Source: Rhodococcus sp. 06-235-1A
GTDB lineage: Bacteria; Actinomycetota; Actinomycetes; Mycobacteriales; Mycobacteriaceae
Length of the DNA stretch: 64,000 nucleotides
Assembly: GCF_002258785.1 (NCBI RefSeq)
Contig: NZ_NOYI01000013.1
Coordinates: 434,001 to 498,000, forward strand
Reading direction: 5' to 3'
The notes below the pieces were generated by a model. The model saw nothing but the letters and a program-made list of their open reading frames with translations, was not told the origin of the DNA and did not search any database. This document shows positions 17,950 to 28,732 of this stretch, piece by piece (position 1 is the stretch's first letter; the number at the start of each line of letters is the position of its first letter). Made by a program: the position numbers and the translations under genes.

Positions 17950-19422
17950 ATGGACGAATCCGTGGACGGCTCTCGGACCGATCTGACCTGGTTGCGTGGC
18001 AGTTCGGTCCTGGTGACCGGTGCCCGGGTCTCCGGACTGGCTGTCGTGCAACCGTTGCTCGACCTCGGAGCGGCGGTCACCGTCACCGACTCGAATCGCG
18101 GCGCACTCGACGAGGCAGCGAACATCGGTGCCGCCGTGGTGCTGCAGGAAGACCTGCTCGGCGATCCCGCGGTGCTCGCCGAGTTCTCCCTCGTCGTCAC
18201 CAGTCCCGGCTTCCGTCCCGACTCACCGGTGTTGGCCGCTGCTACCGAGCGCGGCATCCCGGTGTGGGGCGATGTGGAGCTGTGCTGGCACATCGACCGG
18301 GCCGAGCTGTACGGCCCCAGAACTCGCTGGCTCGTGGTCACCGGAACCAACGGAAAGACCACCACCACCTCGATGCTGGCCTCGATTCTCGAGGCGGCCG
18401 ACATCGAGTCGGTGGCCTGCGGAAACATCGGACTCCCCATCGCCGACGCCTTGCGCCGTACCCCGCATCCGAGCGTGCTCGCCGTCGAGCTGTCGTCGTT
18501 CCAGTTGTTCTGGGCTCCGTCGGTGCGTCCGGCGGCAGGAGTGGTTCTCAACATCGCCGAGGATCATCTCGATTGGCACGGCGGCATGGACGGGTACGTC
18601 CAGGCCAAGGCTCGGGCGTTGACCGGTGACGTTGCGGTCGTCGGCCTGGACGACGCCCGGGCAGCGAGTCTGGCCGCAGGCTCGCCGGCTCCCGGTGTCG
18701 TCGGCTTTCGGTTGGGAGAGCCCGCATCCGGTGAATTGGGCGTGCGTGCAGGGGTGCTCGTGGACAACGCGTTCGGCGAGAACGTCGAACTCCTCGCTGC
18801 CGACGATGTCGAGCCGAGCGGGCCGTCCGGCATTCTCGATGCGCTCGCGGCCGGTGCGCTTGCGCGCTCCGTCGGGGTGCAGGCCGCCGCAGTTCGGGCG
18901 GGTCTGCTGAGCTACCGGGTCGGGCCGCATCGGGCGGCGGTGGTGCGGGAGCTCGGCGGGGTGACGTTCGTCGACGATTCGAAGGCGACGAATCCGCATG
19001 CAGCTCGTTCCTCGATCCTGGCGCACGAGAGGGTGGTGTGGATCGCGGGCGGTCTGTTGAAGGGCGCGGTGATCGACGATCTGGTCGTCGAGATCGCCGA
19101 TCGACTCGTCGCTGCCGTGGTTCTCGGGCGCGATGGGATGCAGATCGCACAGGCTTTGGCGCGACACGCCCCCGATGTTCCGGTCGTCAGGCTCCCTTCG
19201 GGAGACGATGCTGGTGTGACTCATGGTGCTGAAGATGCTGATGCGGTGATGCGGGTCGTGGTTGCCCAGGCGGCCGGACACGCTGCGCCAGGGGATACCG
19301 TTCTACTGGCCCCTGCGGCCGCATCGCTGGACATGTTCGCCGATTACGGCCACCGGGGTCGCAGCTTCGCCGAGTCGGTGCAGCGCCTCGGCGTCGACGA
19401 CATCGGATCGTCGCGCTCGTGA
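17950..19422 (+). CDS. murD: UDP-N-acetylmuramoylalanine-D-glutamate ligase
   Basis: A 490-aa Mur ligase adding D-Glu to UDP-MurNAc-L-Ala. The N-terminal Rossmann-like domain has VLVTGARVSGLAVVQPLLDLGAAVTVTD; the P-loop VTGTNGKTTTTSM is near residues 130-142; AEDHLDWHGGM and FVDDSKATNPHA are central and C-terminal ligase motifs. The ATG is 3 nt after the mraY stop, and the stop overlaps ftsW by 4 nt. Confidence 0.96.
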   Translation: MDESVDGSRTDLTWLRGSSVLVTGARVSGLAVVQPLLDLGAAVTVTDSNRGALDEAANIGAAVVLQEDLLGDPAVLAEFSLVVTSPGFRPDSPVLAAATERGIPVWGDVELCWHIDRAELYGPRTRWLVVTGTNGKTTTTSMLASILEAADIESVACGNIGLPIADALRRTPHPSVLAVELSSFQLFWAPSVRPAAGVVLNIAEDHLDWHGGMDGYVQAKARALTGDVAVVGLDDARAASLAAGSPAPGVVGFRLGEPASGELGVRAGVLVDNAFGENVELLAADDVEPSGPSGILDALAAGALARSVGVQAAAVRAGLLSYRVGPHRAAVVRELGGVTFVDDSKATNPHAARSSILAHERVVWIAGGLLKGAVIDDLVVEIADRLVAAVVLGRDGMQIAQALARHAPDVPVVRLPSGDDAGVTHGAEDADAVMRVVVAQAAGHAAPGDTVLLAPAAASLDMFADYGHRGRSFAESVQRLGVDDIGSSRS

Positions 19423-20999
19423 CCGGGCCCGGTCAGCCGTCCCGTCCACCTCGCCGCACCAGCGCGCCGCGCACCCGAATCGGCCTGTGGTTCGGCCGTC
19501 CGCTCGCGTCGTTCCACCTCATCGTCACCATCGCAGTACTGCTCACCGTGCTGGGCCTGGTCATGGTCCTGTCGGCGTCGTCCGCCGAGTCCTACGCGGC
19601 CGACGAATCCGGGTACGCACTGTTCACTCAGCAGTTGATCGGTGTCGCGCTGGGAGTCGTCGCTTTCTACGTGGCTCTCCGGTTGCCGGTCAGGTACCTC
19701 AGGAAGCTGTCGTTCCCGCTGTTCCTCGTCTCGATCACCATGCTGATGCTCGTGCTGATCCCCGGTATCGGTGCCGAACGTCAGGGTGCGCGGCGTTGGT
19801 TCGACTTCGGTGTGGTGTCGTTCCAGCCGTCCGAGCTGGCCAAGGTCGCGCTCGTTCTGTGGGGCGCGCACCTGTTGGCCTCGCGCCGCAGCGAACACGG
19901 CAACATCAAGTCTCTGTTGGTGCCGTTGCTGCCTGCAGGCCTGTTGATGTGCCTGCTGGTCGTGCTTCAGCCGAACCTGAGTACCGCGATCGCCCTCGGC
20001 ATCATTCTGGTGGCCCTGCTGTGGTTCGCCGGACTCAACGCCAAGCTCTTCCTCGCCGTGTTGATGACAGGTCTGGCGCTGGCGACAGTGCTCGCCTTCA
20101 CCGCCGGATACCGGTCCAATCGCGTCAAGGCCTGGCTCAACCCGGGAGAAGACACCTCGGGCCTGTCGTATCAGTCCACCCAGGCGAAATATTCTCTCGC
20201 CGACGGCGGCTGGTTCGGCCGTGGGCTGGGGCAGAGTCGCGCGAAGTGGAGCTATCTACCCAACGCGCACAACGACTTCATCTTCGCCATCATCGGCGAG
20301 GAACTCGGAATGATCGGCTGCCTGGCGGTCATCGGCTTGTTCGGTCTCTTCGTCTACACGGGCCTGCGCATCGCCATGCGCTCGGTCGATCCGTTCCTGC
20401 GCCTGCTGACCGCCGGTGCCACGTGCTGGGTGTTCGGCCAGGCGATGATCAACATCAGCTATGTCGTGGGACTGCTTCCGGTGACCGGTCTGCAGCTGCC
20501 GCTGGTGTCCTACGGAGGCACGTCGACGGCGATCACCCTGCTGATGTTCGGCATCATCGCGAGCGCGGCCCGCCACGAGCCGGAGGCGATCGCGGCTTTG
20601 CATGCCGGACAGGAGGGGCGTATCGCCCGCGCCCTCAAGCTTCCGCTGCCCGCGGTGTTCTCGCCGAAGCGCGCCGCGATGGCCCGATCGAAGTCCACTC
20701 GTCCGACGTTGGCAGCACAGGATCGTCAGCGCCTCGAGTCACGCAAGGGCAAGGACGGCCGATCGGCACGGGCACCCGAGCCGGGGCGTACCCGCACCAG
20801 GGTGTCGAGTTCGCGCGCGGCGTCTCCGACCAACCATCGGACGGATCTGCCCCGCGGCACCGGCCGTAGAGCCGAACCGCAGCGGCGCGATCCTGCGGCG
20901 GGACATCCCACAGGATCCCGATCGGCGTACCGTCCGCGACCGGAACCGCAACCCGGTCGCCCACCCGTTCGCTCGGGTGAGCGAGGATATCGACGGTGA
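19419..20999 (+). CDS. ftsW: SEDS glycosyltransferase FtsW
   Basis: A 526-aa polytopic SEDS protein that polymerises lipid II at the septum together with PbpB. About ten helices span residues 30-395. Family motifs include [49 protein letters not shown] and [17 protein letters not shown]. The last about 130 residues form a hydrophilic Arg/Pro-rich cytoplasmic tail, as in mycobacterial FtsW, where the tail contacts FtsZ. GTGA overlaps join it to murD and murG. Confidence 0.95.
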   Translation: MTGPGQPSRPPRRTSAPRTRIGLWFGRPLASFHLIVTIAVLLTVLGLVMVLSASSAESYAADESGYALFTQQLIGVALGVVAFYVALRLPVRYLRKLSFPLFLVSITMLMLVLIPGIGAERQGARRWFDFGVVSFQPSELAKVALVLWGAHLLASRRSEHGNIKSLLVPLLPAGLLMCLLVVLQPNLSTAIALGIILVALLWFAGLNAKLFLAVLMTGLALATVLAFTAGYRSNRVKAWLNPGEDTSGLSYQSTQAKYSLADGGWFGRGLGQSRAKWSYLPNAHNDFIFAIIGEELGMIGCLAVIGLFGLFVYTGLRIAMRSVDPFLRLLTAGATCWVFGQAMINISYVVGLLPVTGLQLPLVSYGGTSTAITLLMFGIIASAARHEPEAIAALHAGQEGRIARALKLPLPAVFSPKRAAMARSKSTRPTLAAQDRQRLESRKGKDGRSARAPEPGRTRTRVSSSRAASPTNHRTDLPRGTGRRAEPQRRDPAAGHPTGSRSAYRPRPEPQPGRPPVRSGERGYRR

Positions 21000-22138
21000 A
21001 GCAGACATCTCGACCGATTTCCGTAGTGGTCGCCGGGGGCGGAACGGCCGGGCACATCGAGCCTGCGCTCGCCGTGGCCGACGCTCTACGCGTCCTCGAC
21101 CCCACGGTCACCGTCACGGCCCTCGGTAGCAGCCGCGGTCTGGAGACGACGCTCGTTCCTGCCCGCGGCTACGCACTCGAACTCATCCCGCCCGTTCCGT
21201 TGCCACGTAAGCCCACAGTCGATCTGCTGAAGCTGCCGGTTCGCGTCGTCCGATCGGTGCGTCGAACCAGGGAGATCTTCGCGGCCGTCGAGGCCGACGT
21301 GCTCGTCGGATTCGGCGGTTACGTCGCGCTGCCCGCCTATCTCGCGGCGCGCGGCCGGTTGCTCGGCCGTGGTGGCCGAATCCCGGTTGTCATCCACGAG
21401 GCCAATGCCCGAGCAGGGATCGCCAACAAGGTCGGTGCACGGTCCGCCCAGCGGGTGCTCGCGGCTGTCGCTGGATCGGGTATCGCCGCGCGCGGCGGTG
21501 CGGACGCGGAGGTGATCGGAATCCCGGTGCGCCCCACCATCACCGAACTGGACCGTGCCGCTGTTCGCGCGGAAGCCCGCGCACACTTCGGTCTGCCCGA
21601 GCACGGACCCGTGCTGCTGGTGTTCGGCGGTTCGCAAGGAGCCCGTTCCCTCAACGAGGCGGTCTCCTCGGCCGCGCCTGCCCTGGCCGGTGCCGGCATT
21701 TCCGTCCTGCACGCGCACGGACCGAAGAACTCGCTCGACGTCGAACAGAGCAACCCGGATGCCCCGTACGTGGCGTTGCCGTACATCGACCGCATGGATC
21801 TCGCGTACGCGGCAGCCGATCTGGCCATCTGTCGGTCCGGGGCCATGACGGTCGCCGAGGTGTCCGCGACCGGCCTGCCCGCCGTCTACGTACCGCTGCC
21901 GCACGGCAACGGCGAGCAGGAGCTCAATGCCCGACCGGTCGTCGACGCCGGAGGTGGCATCCTGGTGTCCGATGCGACACTGACCGAGCGCTACGTGACC
22001 GACACGGTGATTGCGCTCGTGGCCGACACCGAACGGATCGCCGCCATGTCGCGTGCCGCAGCCGGTGCCGGACACAAGGGAGCAGCAGCTGCCGTTGCCC
22101 GGATCGTGCTCGACACTGCACACGCGGCGAGACGCTGA
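20996..22138 (+). CDS. murG: Lipid II synthase MurG
   Basis: A 380-aa GT28 glycosyltransferase that adds GlcNAc to lipid I at the inner face of the membrane. The N-terminal G-loop [21 protein letters not shown], the second G-loop [17 protein letters not shown] and the C-terminal [35 protein letters not shown] (donor UDP-GlcNAc site) are all present. GTG start overlapping the ftsW stop. A 45-nt gap separates it from murC. Confidence 0.96.
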   Translation: MKQTSRPISVVVAGGGTAGHIEPALAVADALRVLDPTVTVTALGSSRGLETTLVPARGYALELIPPVPLPRKPTVDLLKLPVRVVRSVRRTREIFAAVEADVLVGFGGYVALPAYLAARGRLLGRGGRIPVVIHEANARAGIANKVGARSAQRVLAAVAGSGIAARGGADAEVIGIPVRPTITELDRAAVRAEARAHFGLPEHGPVLLVFGGSQGARSLNEAVSSAAPALAGAGISVLHAHGPKNSLDVEQSNPDAPYVALPYIDRMDLAYAAADLAICRSGAMTVAEVSATGLPAVYVPLPHGNGEQELNARPVVDAGGGILVSDATLTERYVTDTVIALVADTERIAAMSRAAAGAGHKGAAAAVARIVLDTAHAARR

Positions 22139-22183
22139 TCCGGGCGGCGTCGAGCATGCGAAGAGAACGAGGGAGAAGTCCGC

Positions 22184-23695
22184 GTGACAACTGAGGGTGC
22201 GGCGACGTCGGAACTGCCGACCGAGCTCGAACGAGTACACATGGTGGGTATCGGTGGTGCCGGAATGTCCGGCATCGCTCGCATCCTGCTGGCCCGCGGC
22301 GGGCAGGTATCGGGTTCGGACGCCAAGGAATCGCGGGGTGTGCTCGCGCTGCGCGCACGCGGAGCCCAGGTTCGTATCGGTCACGACGCCAGTGCGCTCG
22401 ACATGATCGACGGCGGCCCCACAGTGGTCGTGACGACTCACGCCGCGATCCCCAAGACCAACCCCGAGCTGGTCGAAGCCCGCGAAAGAGGAATCCCGGT
22501 GGTACTGCGGCCTGCGGTGCTGTCCTCGTTGATGCAGGGTTACCGGACGCTGTTGGTCTCGGGCACTCACGGAAAGACGTCGACGACCTCGATGCTGGTC
22601 GTTGCGCTCCAGCACTGTGGGTTCGATCCATCGTTCGCCGTCGGGGGAGAGCTCAACGAGGCCGGGACCAACGCCCACCACGGCAGCGGAGACGTGTTCG
22701 TTGCCGAGGCGGACGAGAGCGACGGCTCGCTGCTGCAGTACTCGGCAAACGTCATCATCGTGACCAACATCGAAGCCGATCACCTGGACTACTTCGGCAC
22801 CACCGAGGCCTACGTACAGGTCTTCGACGACTTCGCCGCGCTGCTCGGTCCCGGCGGTGTTCTCGTGGCCTGCATGGACGACCCCGGTTCGGCGGCTCTT
22901 GCCCGACGTGTGGTGGACAGGAACATGCCGGGAGTGACCGTTCTGGGCTACGGGTCCGCGGACGCCGACGCGGGGCCCGTCGAGATGGCCGTGCGTTTGT
23001 TGGCGTGGGAGCCCGAGGACATCGGTGGCGTCGCACAGTTGCAGATCGCCGGTGAGGACGCAGCGCGCACCGTTCGGCTCGGTGTTCCTGGACGGCACAC
23101 GGCACTCAATGCACTGGCAGCGTTCGTGGCGGCGCGTCAGGTCGGGGCCGGGATCGAGGAGCTGCTGGCCGGCCTCACCGGATTCGGCGGAGTCCATCGA
23201 CGATTCCAGTTCACCGGGCGCGAGCACGGCGTCCGAGTGTTCGACGACTACGCCCACCATCCAACCGAGGTGCGTGCGGTGTTGACCGCGGCACAGGCTC
23301 TGGTGGCGGGTCAGGACCACGGCCGAGTCGTCGTCGTGTTCCAGCCGCACCTGTATTCGCGGACCGCGACGTTCGCAGAGGAGTTCGGTGCAGCGCTGTC
23401 GTTGGCCGACGAGATCGTGGTGCTCGACGTCTACGGTGCTCGGGAGGAGCCGCTCCCGGGCGTCACGGGCGCTCTGGTCGCGGCCGCGGTCACCAAGCCG
23501 GTGAACTACCAGCCGGATCTGTCGTTGGTGGCCAAGCAGGTCGCTCATCTCAGTGTGCCCGGCGACGTGGTGATCACCATGGGTGCCGGTGATGTGACGA
23601 TGCTCGGCGGCCCGATTCTCGATGCACTTCGCTCGAAGACCGATTTCGGTGCTGCAACCGGCCGCGGGGTATCGAAGGATCGGCCGTCGACGTGA
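22184..23695 (+). CDS. murC: UDP-N-acetylmuramate-L-alanine ligase
   Basis: A 503-aa Mur ligase that adds L-Ala to UDP-MurNAc, the first stem-peptide step. Motifs: [18 protein letters not shown] at the N-terminal Rossmann domain, the P-loop [13 protein letters not shown] (about residue 124-136), [19 protein letters not shown] and [15 protein letters not shown] start after AGGGAGAAG. The stop overlaps the ftsQ GTG by 4 nt. Confidence 0.96.
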   Translation: MTTEGAATSELPTELERVHMVGIGGAGMSGIARILLARGGQVSGSDAKESRGVLALRARGAQVRIGHDASALDMIDGGPTVVVTTHAAIPKTNPELVEARERGIPVVLRPAVLSSLMQGYRTLLVSGTHGKTSTTSMLVVALQHCGFDPSFAVGGELNEAGTNAHHGSGDVFVAEADESDGSLLQYSANVIIVTNIEADHLDYFGTTEAYVQVFDDFAALLGPGGVLVACMDDPGSAALARRVVDRNMPGVTVLGYGSADADAGPVEMAVRLLAWEPEDIGGVAQLQIAGEDAARTVRLGVPGRHTALNALAAFVAARQVGAGIEELLAGLTGFGGVHRRFQFTGREHGVRVFDDYAHHPTEVRAVLTAAQALVAGQDHGRVVVVFQPHLYSRTATFAEEFGAALSLADEIVVLDVYGAREEPLPGVTGALVAAAVTKPVNYQPDLSLVAKQVAHLSVPGDVVITMGAGDVTMLGGPILDALRSKTDFGAATGRGVSKDRPST

Positions 23696-24486
23696 CCCGC
23701 CGCTCCGATCGAGCTCGTTCTTCGAGGTCGGGAAAAGCTGCAGGAGAACATGATTCGCCGACGGTGTCGACCGACAAGCAGGCCCGCGCTCGGGCGCGAG
23801 AAGAAGAACGCCTTCGGGTCAAGCGGTCCCGGCGCAAGGCCGCGCTCATCGTGCTGGCCGTCGTCGTGGTCGCGGTGGGATCGGCTGCGCTGGTGTACTT
23901 CACCCCGCTGATGTCGGTTCGGACCATTGCGGTCTCGGGTGCGTCCTCGGTATCCGAGCAGGAAATTCTCGAGCGGCTCGACGTTCCCACCGGTCTTCCG
24001 CTCGCTCGCGTGGATACCGCTGCGGCGGCGCAGCGTGTGGCGACCATTCCGGCTCTGGCCACGGTGCGTGTGCAGCGGAAGTACCCGTCGACGGTGCAGG
24101 TGACGGTGGAGGAGCGAATTCCGGTGGCGTTCTTCGATTCTCCGGACGGCACCCATCTTCTCGACTCGACGGGGGTCGACTTCGCGATCGCACCGCCGCC
24201 GCCCGGTGTCGTGCGGCTGGTGACCCAGAATCCGGTGTACGGCGATCCGGTGACGAAAGATGCTCTGGCGGTACTCGATACGTTGCCACCGCTGCTCCGT
24301 GATCAGGTCGGAGAGCTGCGAGCGAGCACTCTGTCCGACATCTCGATTCTGCTGCTCGACGGGCGCACCGTGGTGTGGGGCAGCACGGACAACTCGGATC
24401 GGAAGGCCGCGGTGGCGATCGCTCTGTTGTCGCAGCCCGGGCAGATTTTCGACGTGTCGAGTCCGGATCTGCCCACCACGAAATAG
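23692..24486 (+). CDS. ftsQ: Divisome protein FtsQ
   Basis: A 264-aa bitopic membrane protein: charged cytoplasmic N-terminus, transmembrane helix at about residues 49-70, then an extracytoplasmic POTRA domain ([25 protein letters not shown]) and an FtsQ C-terminal domain containing [18 protein letters not shown]. It scaffolds the FtsQ-FtsL-DivIC complex. Coupled to murC by GTGA. The 172-nt gap to ftsZ holds the ftsZ promoter. Confidence 0.94.
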   Translation: MTRRSDRARSSRSGKAAGEHDSPTVSTDKQARARAREEERLRVKRSRRKAALIVLAVVVVAVGSAALVYFTPLMSVRTIAVSGASSVSEQEILERLDVPTGLPLARVDTAAAAQRVATIPALATVRVQRKYPSTVQVTVEERIPVAFFDSPDGTHLLDSTGVDFAIAPPPPGVVRLVTQNPVYGDPVTKDALAVLDTLPPLLRDQVGELRASTLSDISILLLDGRTVVWGSTDNSDRKAAVAIALLSQPGQIFDVSSPDLPTTK

Positions 24487-24580
24487 TTTCGGAGCGCGTG
24501 ACGCATATTTCTGGCGTGGCGTCGGCGCGCCTAATGGCGATAGCCGTCGGCGATGAATAGCGTTCCGACCAGATCAGTAC

Positions 24581-24618
24581 TTGACATAACTCTAAGCCTG
24601 TGGTTTAGGTTGAGAGTT
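24581..24618 (+). promoter_or_regulatory. ftsZ promoter overlapping an inverted repeat
   Basis: TTGACA (24581-24586) matches the -35 consensus and TTTAGGT (24604-24610) fits a -10 at 17-18 bp. The spacer and -10 are covered by an imperfect inverted repeat: AACTCTAAGCCT (24588-24599) and AGGTTGAGAGTT (24607-24618), 10 of 12 positions complementary. The palindrome could be an operator for cell-cycle control of ftsZ; no regulator is identifiable from sequence alone. The predicted leader is about 40 nt. Confidence 0.7.
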
Positions 24619-24658
24619 TTCCACATTTCACGCAACACTCCACGGAAGGCGAGAGCCC

Positions 24659-25933
24659 ATGACGCCCCCGCACAACTACCTCGCCGTAATCAAGGTCGTC
24701 GGCATCGGCGGCGGCGGCGTGAACGCGGTCAACCGCATGATCGAACAGGGACTCAAGGGAGTCGAGTTCATCGCGGTCAACACCGACGCTCAGGCCTTGC
24801 TGATGAGTGACGCAGACGTCAAGCTCGACGTCGGACGCGAACTGACCCGCGGCCTCGGCGCAGGTGCCGATCCCGAGGTCGGCCGCCGCGCGGCGGACGA
24901 TCACAAGGACGAGATCGAAGAGGTACTCAAGGGTGCCGACATGGTCTTCGTCACTGCAGGTGAGGGTGGCGGCACCGGTACCGGCGGTGCCCCCGTGGTC
25001 GCCAACATCGCTCGCAAGCTCGGTGCGCTCACCGTCGGTGTCGTCACCCGGCCGTTCTCGTTCGAGGGCAAGCGTCGCGGCGGGCAGGCCGATACCGGCA
25101 TCCAGCAGCTCCGTGAGTCCTGCGACACGCTCATCGTCATCCCCAACGATCGCCTGCTCCAGCTGGGCGATGCCGCAGTCAGCCTGATGGATGCATTCCG
25201 CAGCGCCGACGAAGTCCTGCTCAACGGCGTCCAGGGCATCACCGACCTCATCACCACCCCGGGCCTGATCAACGTCGACTTCGCCGACGTCAAGGGCGTC
25301 ATGTCCGGTGCAGGCAGTGCACTCATGGGCATCGGCTCCTCCCGCGGCGAAGGTCGCGCGATCAAGGCGGCCGAGTCGGCGATCAACTCGCCTCTGCTCG
25401 AGGCCTCGATGGAAGGAGCACGCGGAGTGCTGCTGTCCATCGCCGGCGGTTCGGACCTCGGCCTGTTCGAGATCAACGAAGCCGCGTCGCTGGTGCAGGA
25501 AGCAGCACACATCGATGCCAACATCATCTTCGGAACCGTCATCGACGACTCACTGGGCGACGAGGTTCGCGTGACCGTCATCGCTGCAGGCTTCGATGGC
25601 GGTACTCCCACACGTCGACCGGTCGAAGCGGCCACGTCCACGCGCGGCCCGATCGGGTCGGCCCGCTCCGGAGAAGTGTCCTCGCGCTCGAACGACAGTT
25701 CCGAGGGCGCTGTGTTCCGCGACCCGGTCGGCGCACCGAGTGGCAGCAGTCTGCCGCCGTTGAATTCGTCGAGCTCGTCCAACCGTGAGTCGTCCAGCCG
25801 AGAATCCGCAGCAAGCCACGGCCGTGACTCGGGCGGGCAGGGTCGTGAGTCGGTCGGCTCGGGCCGTCGGGTGCCGATCGCCGAGGACGAGGGCGAAGAC
25901 GAAGTCGATGTGCCGTCCTTCATGCGGCGGTGA
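24659..25933 (+). CDS. ftsZ: Cell division GTPase FtsZ
   Basis: A 424-aa tubulin homologue forming the Z-ring. [17 protein letters not shown] opens the nucleotide fold. The tubulin signature GGGTGTG is at about residues 103-109; [31 protein letters not shown] and the T7 loop [15 protein letters not shown] follow. The C-terminal linker (about 317-412) is long and Ser/Arg-rich compared with M. tuberculosis FtsZ, and ends in the conserved partner-binding peptide DVPSFMRR. It has its own promoter, and its stop overlaps pgeF by 4 nt. Confidence 0.98.
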   Translation: MTPPHNYLAVIKVVGIGGGGVNAVNRMIEQGLKGVEFIAVNTDAQALLMSDADVKLDVGRELTRGLGAGADPEVGRRAADDHKDEIEEVLKGADMVFVTAGEGGGTGTGGAPVVANIARKLGALTVGVVTRPFSFEGKRRGGQADTGIQQLRESCDTLIVIPNDRLLQLGDAAVSLMDAFRSADEVLLNGVQGITDLITTPGLINVDFADVKGVMSGAGSALMGIGSSRGEGRAIKAAESAINSPLLEASMEGARGVLLSIAGGSDLGLFEINEAASLVQEAAHIDANIIFGTVIDDSLGDEVRVTVIAAGFDGGTPTRRPVEAATSTRGPIGSARSGEVSSRSNDSSEGAVFRDPVGAPSGSSLPPLNSSSSSNRESSSRESAASHGRDSGGQGRESVGSGRRVPIAEDEGEDEVDVPSFMRR

Positions 25934-26697
25934 GTGACACCGCATCCGCCGGTGCGTTTCGCGTCCGCCGCGTCTCGACGACGCGCGCGGGCGGTGTCTC
26001 GGCACCGCCGTTCGACACGTTCAATCTCGGCGATCATGTCGGGGACGATCCGATCGCGGTGGACGCCAACCGTCGTCGGCTCGGTGAGCGGTTGGGCATG
26101 GGACTCGACCGGCTCGTGTTCATGGAGCAGGTCCATGGCCGGACCGTCACGGTGGTCGATGGTCCCGTGGACGAGCCGGTACCGATGACCGATGCACTGG
26201 TGACGACGCAGCGTGACCTCGGCTTGGTGGTACTCACCGCCGATTGCGTGCCGATCCTGCTGTCCGACGAGGAAGCCGGAGTGATCGCCGCCGTCCACGC
26301 AGGCCGGGTCGGTGCCCGTATCGGCATCGTGCCCCGGGTCTTGGCCGCGATGGTCGAGCTCGGTGCGGTGCCCGCGAGGATCGGTGCATTTCTCGGTCCG
26401 GCCGCGAGTGGCCGACAGTACGAGGTGCCCGCAGCCATGCGTGCGGACGTCGACAAGCATCTACCCGGCAGCGCGACCACGACGGTCCGTCGTACGCCCG
26501 GACTCGACATCCCGGCCGGAGTGCGGGCCCAACTGCTCGCAGCGGGAGTATCCGCAGTGGCGCAGGACCCGCGCTGCACGATCGAGGACAGAACGCTGTT
26601 CAGTCACCGTCGCGAGGGGTCGACCGGCCGAATCGCTTCTGTCGTGTGGATGGACAGCTCGTCCCCAGGTGATCGGCCGGAAGTGGCCGTTCGGTGA
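25930..26697 (+). CDS. pgeF: Peptidoglycan editing factor PgeF (YfiH, laccase domain)
   Basis: A 255-aa COG1496 protein. The metal/catalytic triad is visible as His69 (EQVHG), Cys106 (TADCVP) and His123 (VHAGR). YfiH/PgeF of E. coli hydrolyses misincorporated L-Ser from UDP-MurNAc-L-Ser, and the human homologue FAMIN is a purine nucleosidase, so either type of activity is possible. GTG start inside the ftsZ stop. Conserved position between ftsZ and yggS in actinobacteria (Rv2149c). Confidence 0.9.
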   Translation: MSDTASAGAFRVRRVSTTRAGGVSAPPFDTFNLGDHVGDDPIAVDANRRRLGERLGMGLDRLVFMEQVHGRTVTVVDGPVDEPVPMTDALVTTQRDLGLVVLTADCVPILLSDEEAGVIAAVHAGRVGARIGIVPRVLAAMVELGAVPARIGAFLGPAASGRQYEVPAAMRADVDKHLPGSATTTVRRTPGLDIPAGVRAQLLAAGVSAVAQDPRCTIEDRTLFSHRREGSTGRIASVVWMDSSSPGDRPEVAVR

Positions 26698-26716
26698 CCC
26701 GGCAGAGAAGGTTGTG

Positions 26717-27472
26717 ATGAGCGAACCCACCGGCAACGCGTCGGGCACCGATCGGGCGCGCGAGATCGAGACGGCGTTGACCTCGGTGCGGGAGCGGTTG
26801 AGCCGTGCATGCATCGAAGCCGGACGGTCTCCGACCGAGGTGGCTCTACTGCCGGTGACCAAGTTCTTCCCGGCGTCGGATGTGCGCATCCTGTACCGCC
26901 TCGGGCTGCGCGACTTCGGAGAATCCCGCGAGCAGGACGCGACGCCGAAGGTTGCCGATACCACCGAGGACTTTCTCGCCGACCCGCCTCGGTGGCACAT
27001 GATCGGACACCTGCAGCGCAACAAGGCCAAGTCGGTTGCGGCATGGGCTCATTCCATCCATTCGGTGGACAGCGCGAGGCTGGTGACCGCTTTGTCGAAG
27101 GCGTCGACCGTGGCGCTGGACGAGGGGGTACGTGAGTCGGAGCTGGACGTGTTGGTCCAGGTCAGTCTGGACGGCGATGTGCATCGCGGAGGCGTCGACC
27201 GAGACGAACTGCACGAACTTGCCGACGCTGTGTCGAATGCCGCCGGGTTGCGTCTTGCCGGGTTGATGGCGGTGCCGCCTCTCGACGCCGATCCGGATGC
27301 GGCGTTCGCGGACCTCGAGAGTCTGCACAACCGTCTGTTGGTCGATCATCCGGGAGCGCTCGAGTTGTCCGCCGGCATGACCGGAGACCTGGAAGCTGCT
27401 GTGCGGCACGGATCCACGTGCGTGCGTGTCGGTACCGCAATACTCGGTGCGCGGCCGATAGCCTCGCAATAA
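26717..27472 (+). CDS. yggS: PLP homeostasis protein YggS/PLPBP
   Basis: A 251-aa alanine-racemase-fold protein that binds pyridoxal phosphate through Lys49 (LPVTKFFP). Typical segments are [25 protein letters not shown] and the C-terminal [27 protein letters not shown], which contacts the PLP phosphate. The family buffers PLP and has no known enzymatic turnover. ATG 26717 with AGAAGG 6 nt upstream; the frame is open upstream, but that region is pgeF coding in another frame. Confidence 0.92.
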   Translation: MSEPTGNASGTDRAREIETALTSVRERLSRACIEAGRSPTEVALLPVTKFFPASDVRILYRLGLRDFGESREQDATPKVADTTEDFLADPPRWHMIGHLQRNKAKSVAAWAHSIHSVDSARLVTALSKASTVALDEGVRESELDVLVQVSLDGDVHRGGVDRDELHELADAVSNAAGLRLAGLMAVPPLDADPDAAFADLESLHNRLLVDHPGALELSAGMTGDLEAAVRHGSTCVRVGTAILGARPIASQ

Positions 27473-27555
27473 CAGTCCACGGATCACATCAGTCACAACA
27501 GACACTTGCGAACCTGGGGATCGACAGTAGACACACCGCCACGGAAGGCAGAACG

Positions 27556-28203
27556 ATGAGCACCCTGCACAAGTTCAAGGCGTACTTCGGCATGGTTCCG
27601 CTCGCCGACTACGAGGACGATTACCTCGACGATCCGGACACGCGGCGCAGCTCCCGTGGTGGTCGCGACAGTTACGACGACATCGACGATCGCGAGTTCG
27701 TGAAGCCGTCGTTCGGTGGATCTCGGCACGCGCAACTCGATGACGACTACGACGAGTACGAGGCACCGCGGCCTGCAGCCACGCTCGCCCCGATCGGTGG
27801 TCGAACCCGCGGGTCGGCCCCGTCCACACGAGGACCGGCAACGCGCGGAGCGTTGGCCATGGACACTCGAATGGATGTGCGTGCGGAGACTCGACGGAGC
27901 CCGATCGCCGACGACGGTGGTCCGTTGTCGAAGATCACCACCCTGCGCCCGCGCGACTACAGCGAGGCCCGCACGATCGGCGAGCGCTTCCGCGACGGCA
28001 CGCCCGTGATCATGGACCTGGTCGAGATGAGCAACGCCGACGCCAAGCGCCTGGTCGATTTCGCCGCCGGTCTGGCATTCGCATTGCGCGGATCGTTCGA
28101 CAAGGTGGCGACGAAGGTCTTTCTGCTCTCACCCGCCGACGTCGACGTGTCGCCCCAGGAGCGCAGACGGATAGCCGAGACCGGTTTCTACAGCCAACAG
28201 TGA
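27556..28203 (+). CDS. sepF: Cell division protein SepF
   Basis: A 215-aa FtsZ membrane anchor. It begins [23 protein letters not shown], the amphipathic membrane-binding helix plus linker start. A disordered acidic and Arg-rich linker follows, then the dimerising SepF domain ([56 protein letters not shown]). In actinobacteria SepF replaces FtsA/ZipA. ATG is preceded by GGAAGG. An 83-nt gap separates it from yggS. Confidence 0.95.
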   Translation: MSTLHKFKAYFGMVPLADYEDDYLDDPDTRRSSRGGRDSYDDIDDREFVKPSFGGSRHAQLDDDYDEYEAPRPAATLAPIGGRTRGSAPSTRGPATRGALAMDTRMDVRAETRRSPIADDGGPLSKITTLRPRDYSEARTIGERFRDGTPVIMDLVEMSNADAKRLVDFAAGLAFALRGSFDKVATKVFLLSPADVDVSPQERRRIAETGFYSQQ

Positions 28204-28285
28204 GAGTTTCGCTGTTCGGGGCGGCAATTCGAGGCTGTGACCAGCGCGCTTTGCTCAGCCCGGTGAAGTCAGGCAGAGTATAGCC

Positions 28286-28573
28286 GTGATCGTGTTCACG
28301 GTGATCAACATCGTATTGTTTCTTTTTTGGCTCCTTCTCATCGGTCGAATCATCGTCGAGTTCATCCGGACCTTCGCGAGGGATTGGCAACCGACCGGGG
28401 TGGTCGTCATCTTGCTCGAGGCGATCTTCACGGTGACCGACCCGCCGGTGAAGTTCCTCCGTAGGATAATTCCGCCTCTCAATCTCGGTGGAGTACGACT
28501 GGATCTGTCAATCATGATCCTGCTGTTCGTCGTCTTCATCGCGTGGAATGTGACCAGCAGTCTCGCGGCCTGA
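28286..28573 (+). CDS. yggT: YggT-family membrane protein
   Basis: A 95-aa protein with two hydrophobic helices (about residues 2-24 and 70-92) flanking the family motif LLEAIFTVTDPPVKFLRRIIPPLNLGGVRLDLS. Conserved between sepF and wag31 in actinobacteria (Rv2146c) and linked genetically to osmotic and polar-growth functions, with no defined activity. A TATAGC at 28279-28284 ends 7 nt before a second in-frame GTG (28292), so a leaderless start there (93 aa) is a real alternative. Confidence 0.88.
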   Translation: MIVFTVINIVLFLFWLLLIGRIIVEFIRTFARDWQPTGVVVILLEAIFTVTDPPVKFLRRIIPPLNLGGVRLDLSIMILLFVVFIAWNVTSSLAA

Positions 28574-28598
28574 GGCCGAAGATGGAATGTTAGAACGC

Positions 28599-28623
28599 AG
28601 GACGCGCGCAAGCTGCGTGTCCT
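28599..28623 (+). terminator. Candidate hairpin terminator after yggT
   Basis: AGGACGCGC, 7-nt loop, GCGTGTCCT: a 9-bp stem with one G-U pair. No T-run follows, so termination would be weak. Downstream, TATAAC at 28682-28687 may be the -10 of a separate wag31 promoter; its -35 is unclear. Confidence 0.45.
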
Positions 28624-28732
28624 GTGTGACAGAATGGACGCCAGTTACAGTTTGATTGTTCTGCACTCGCGCGGAATGGCATATAACTGAATGCTTGCTC
28701 TACCGCCCCAAGACGCGTGAAGGGATCCTTCC

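Noticed and set aside
21086-23548. An 820-codon open frame on the minus strand across murG and murC
   Set aside because: It is antisense to two certain genes, shows no domain, and is the expected by-product of high GC third positions; its composition is Arg/Gly/His-rich like other shadow frames.
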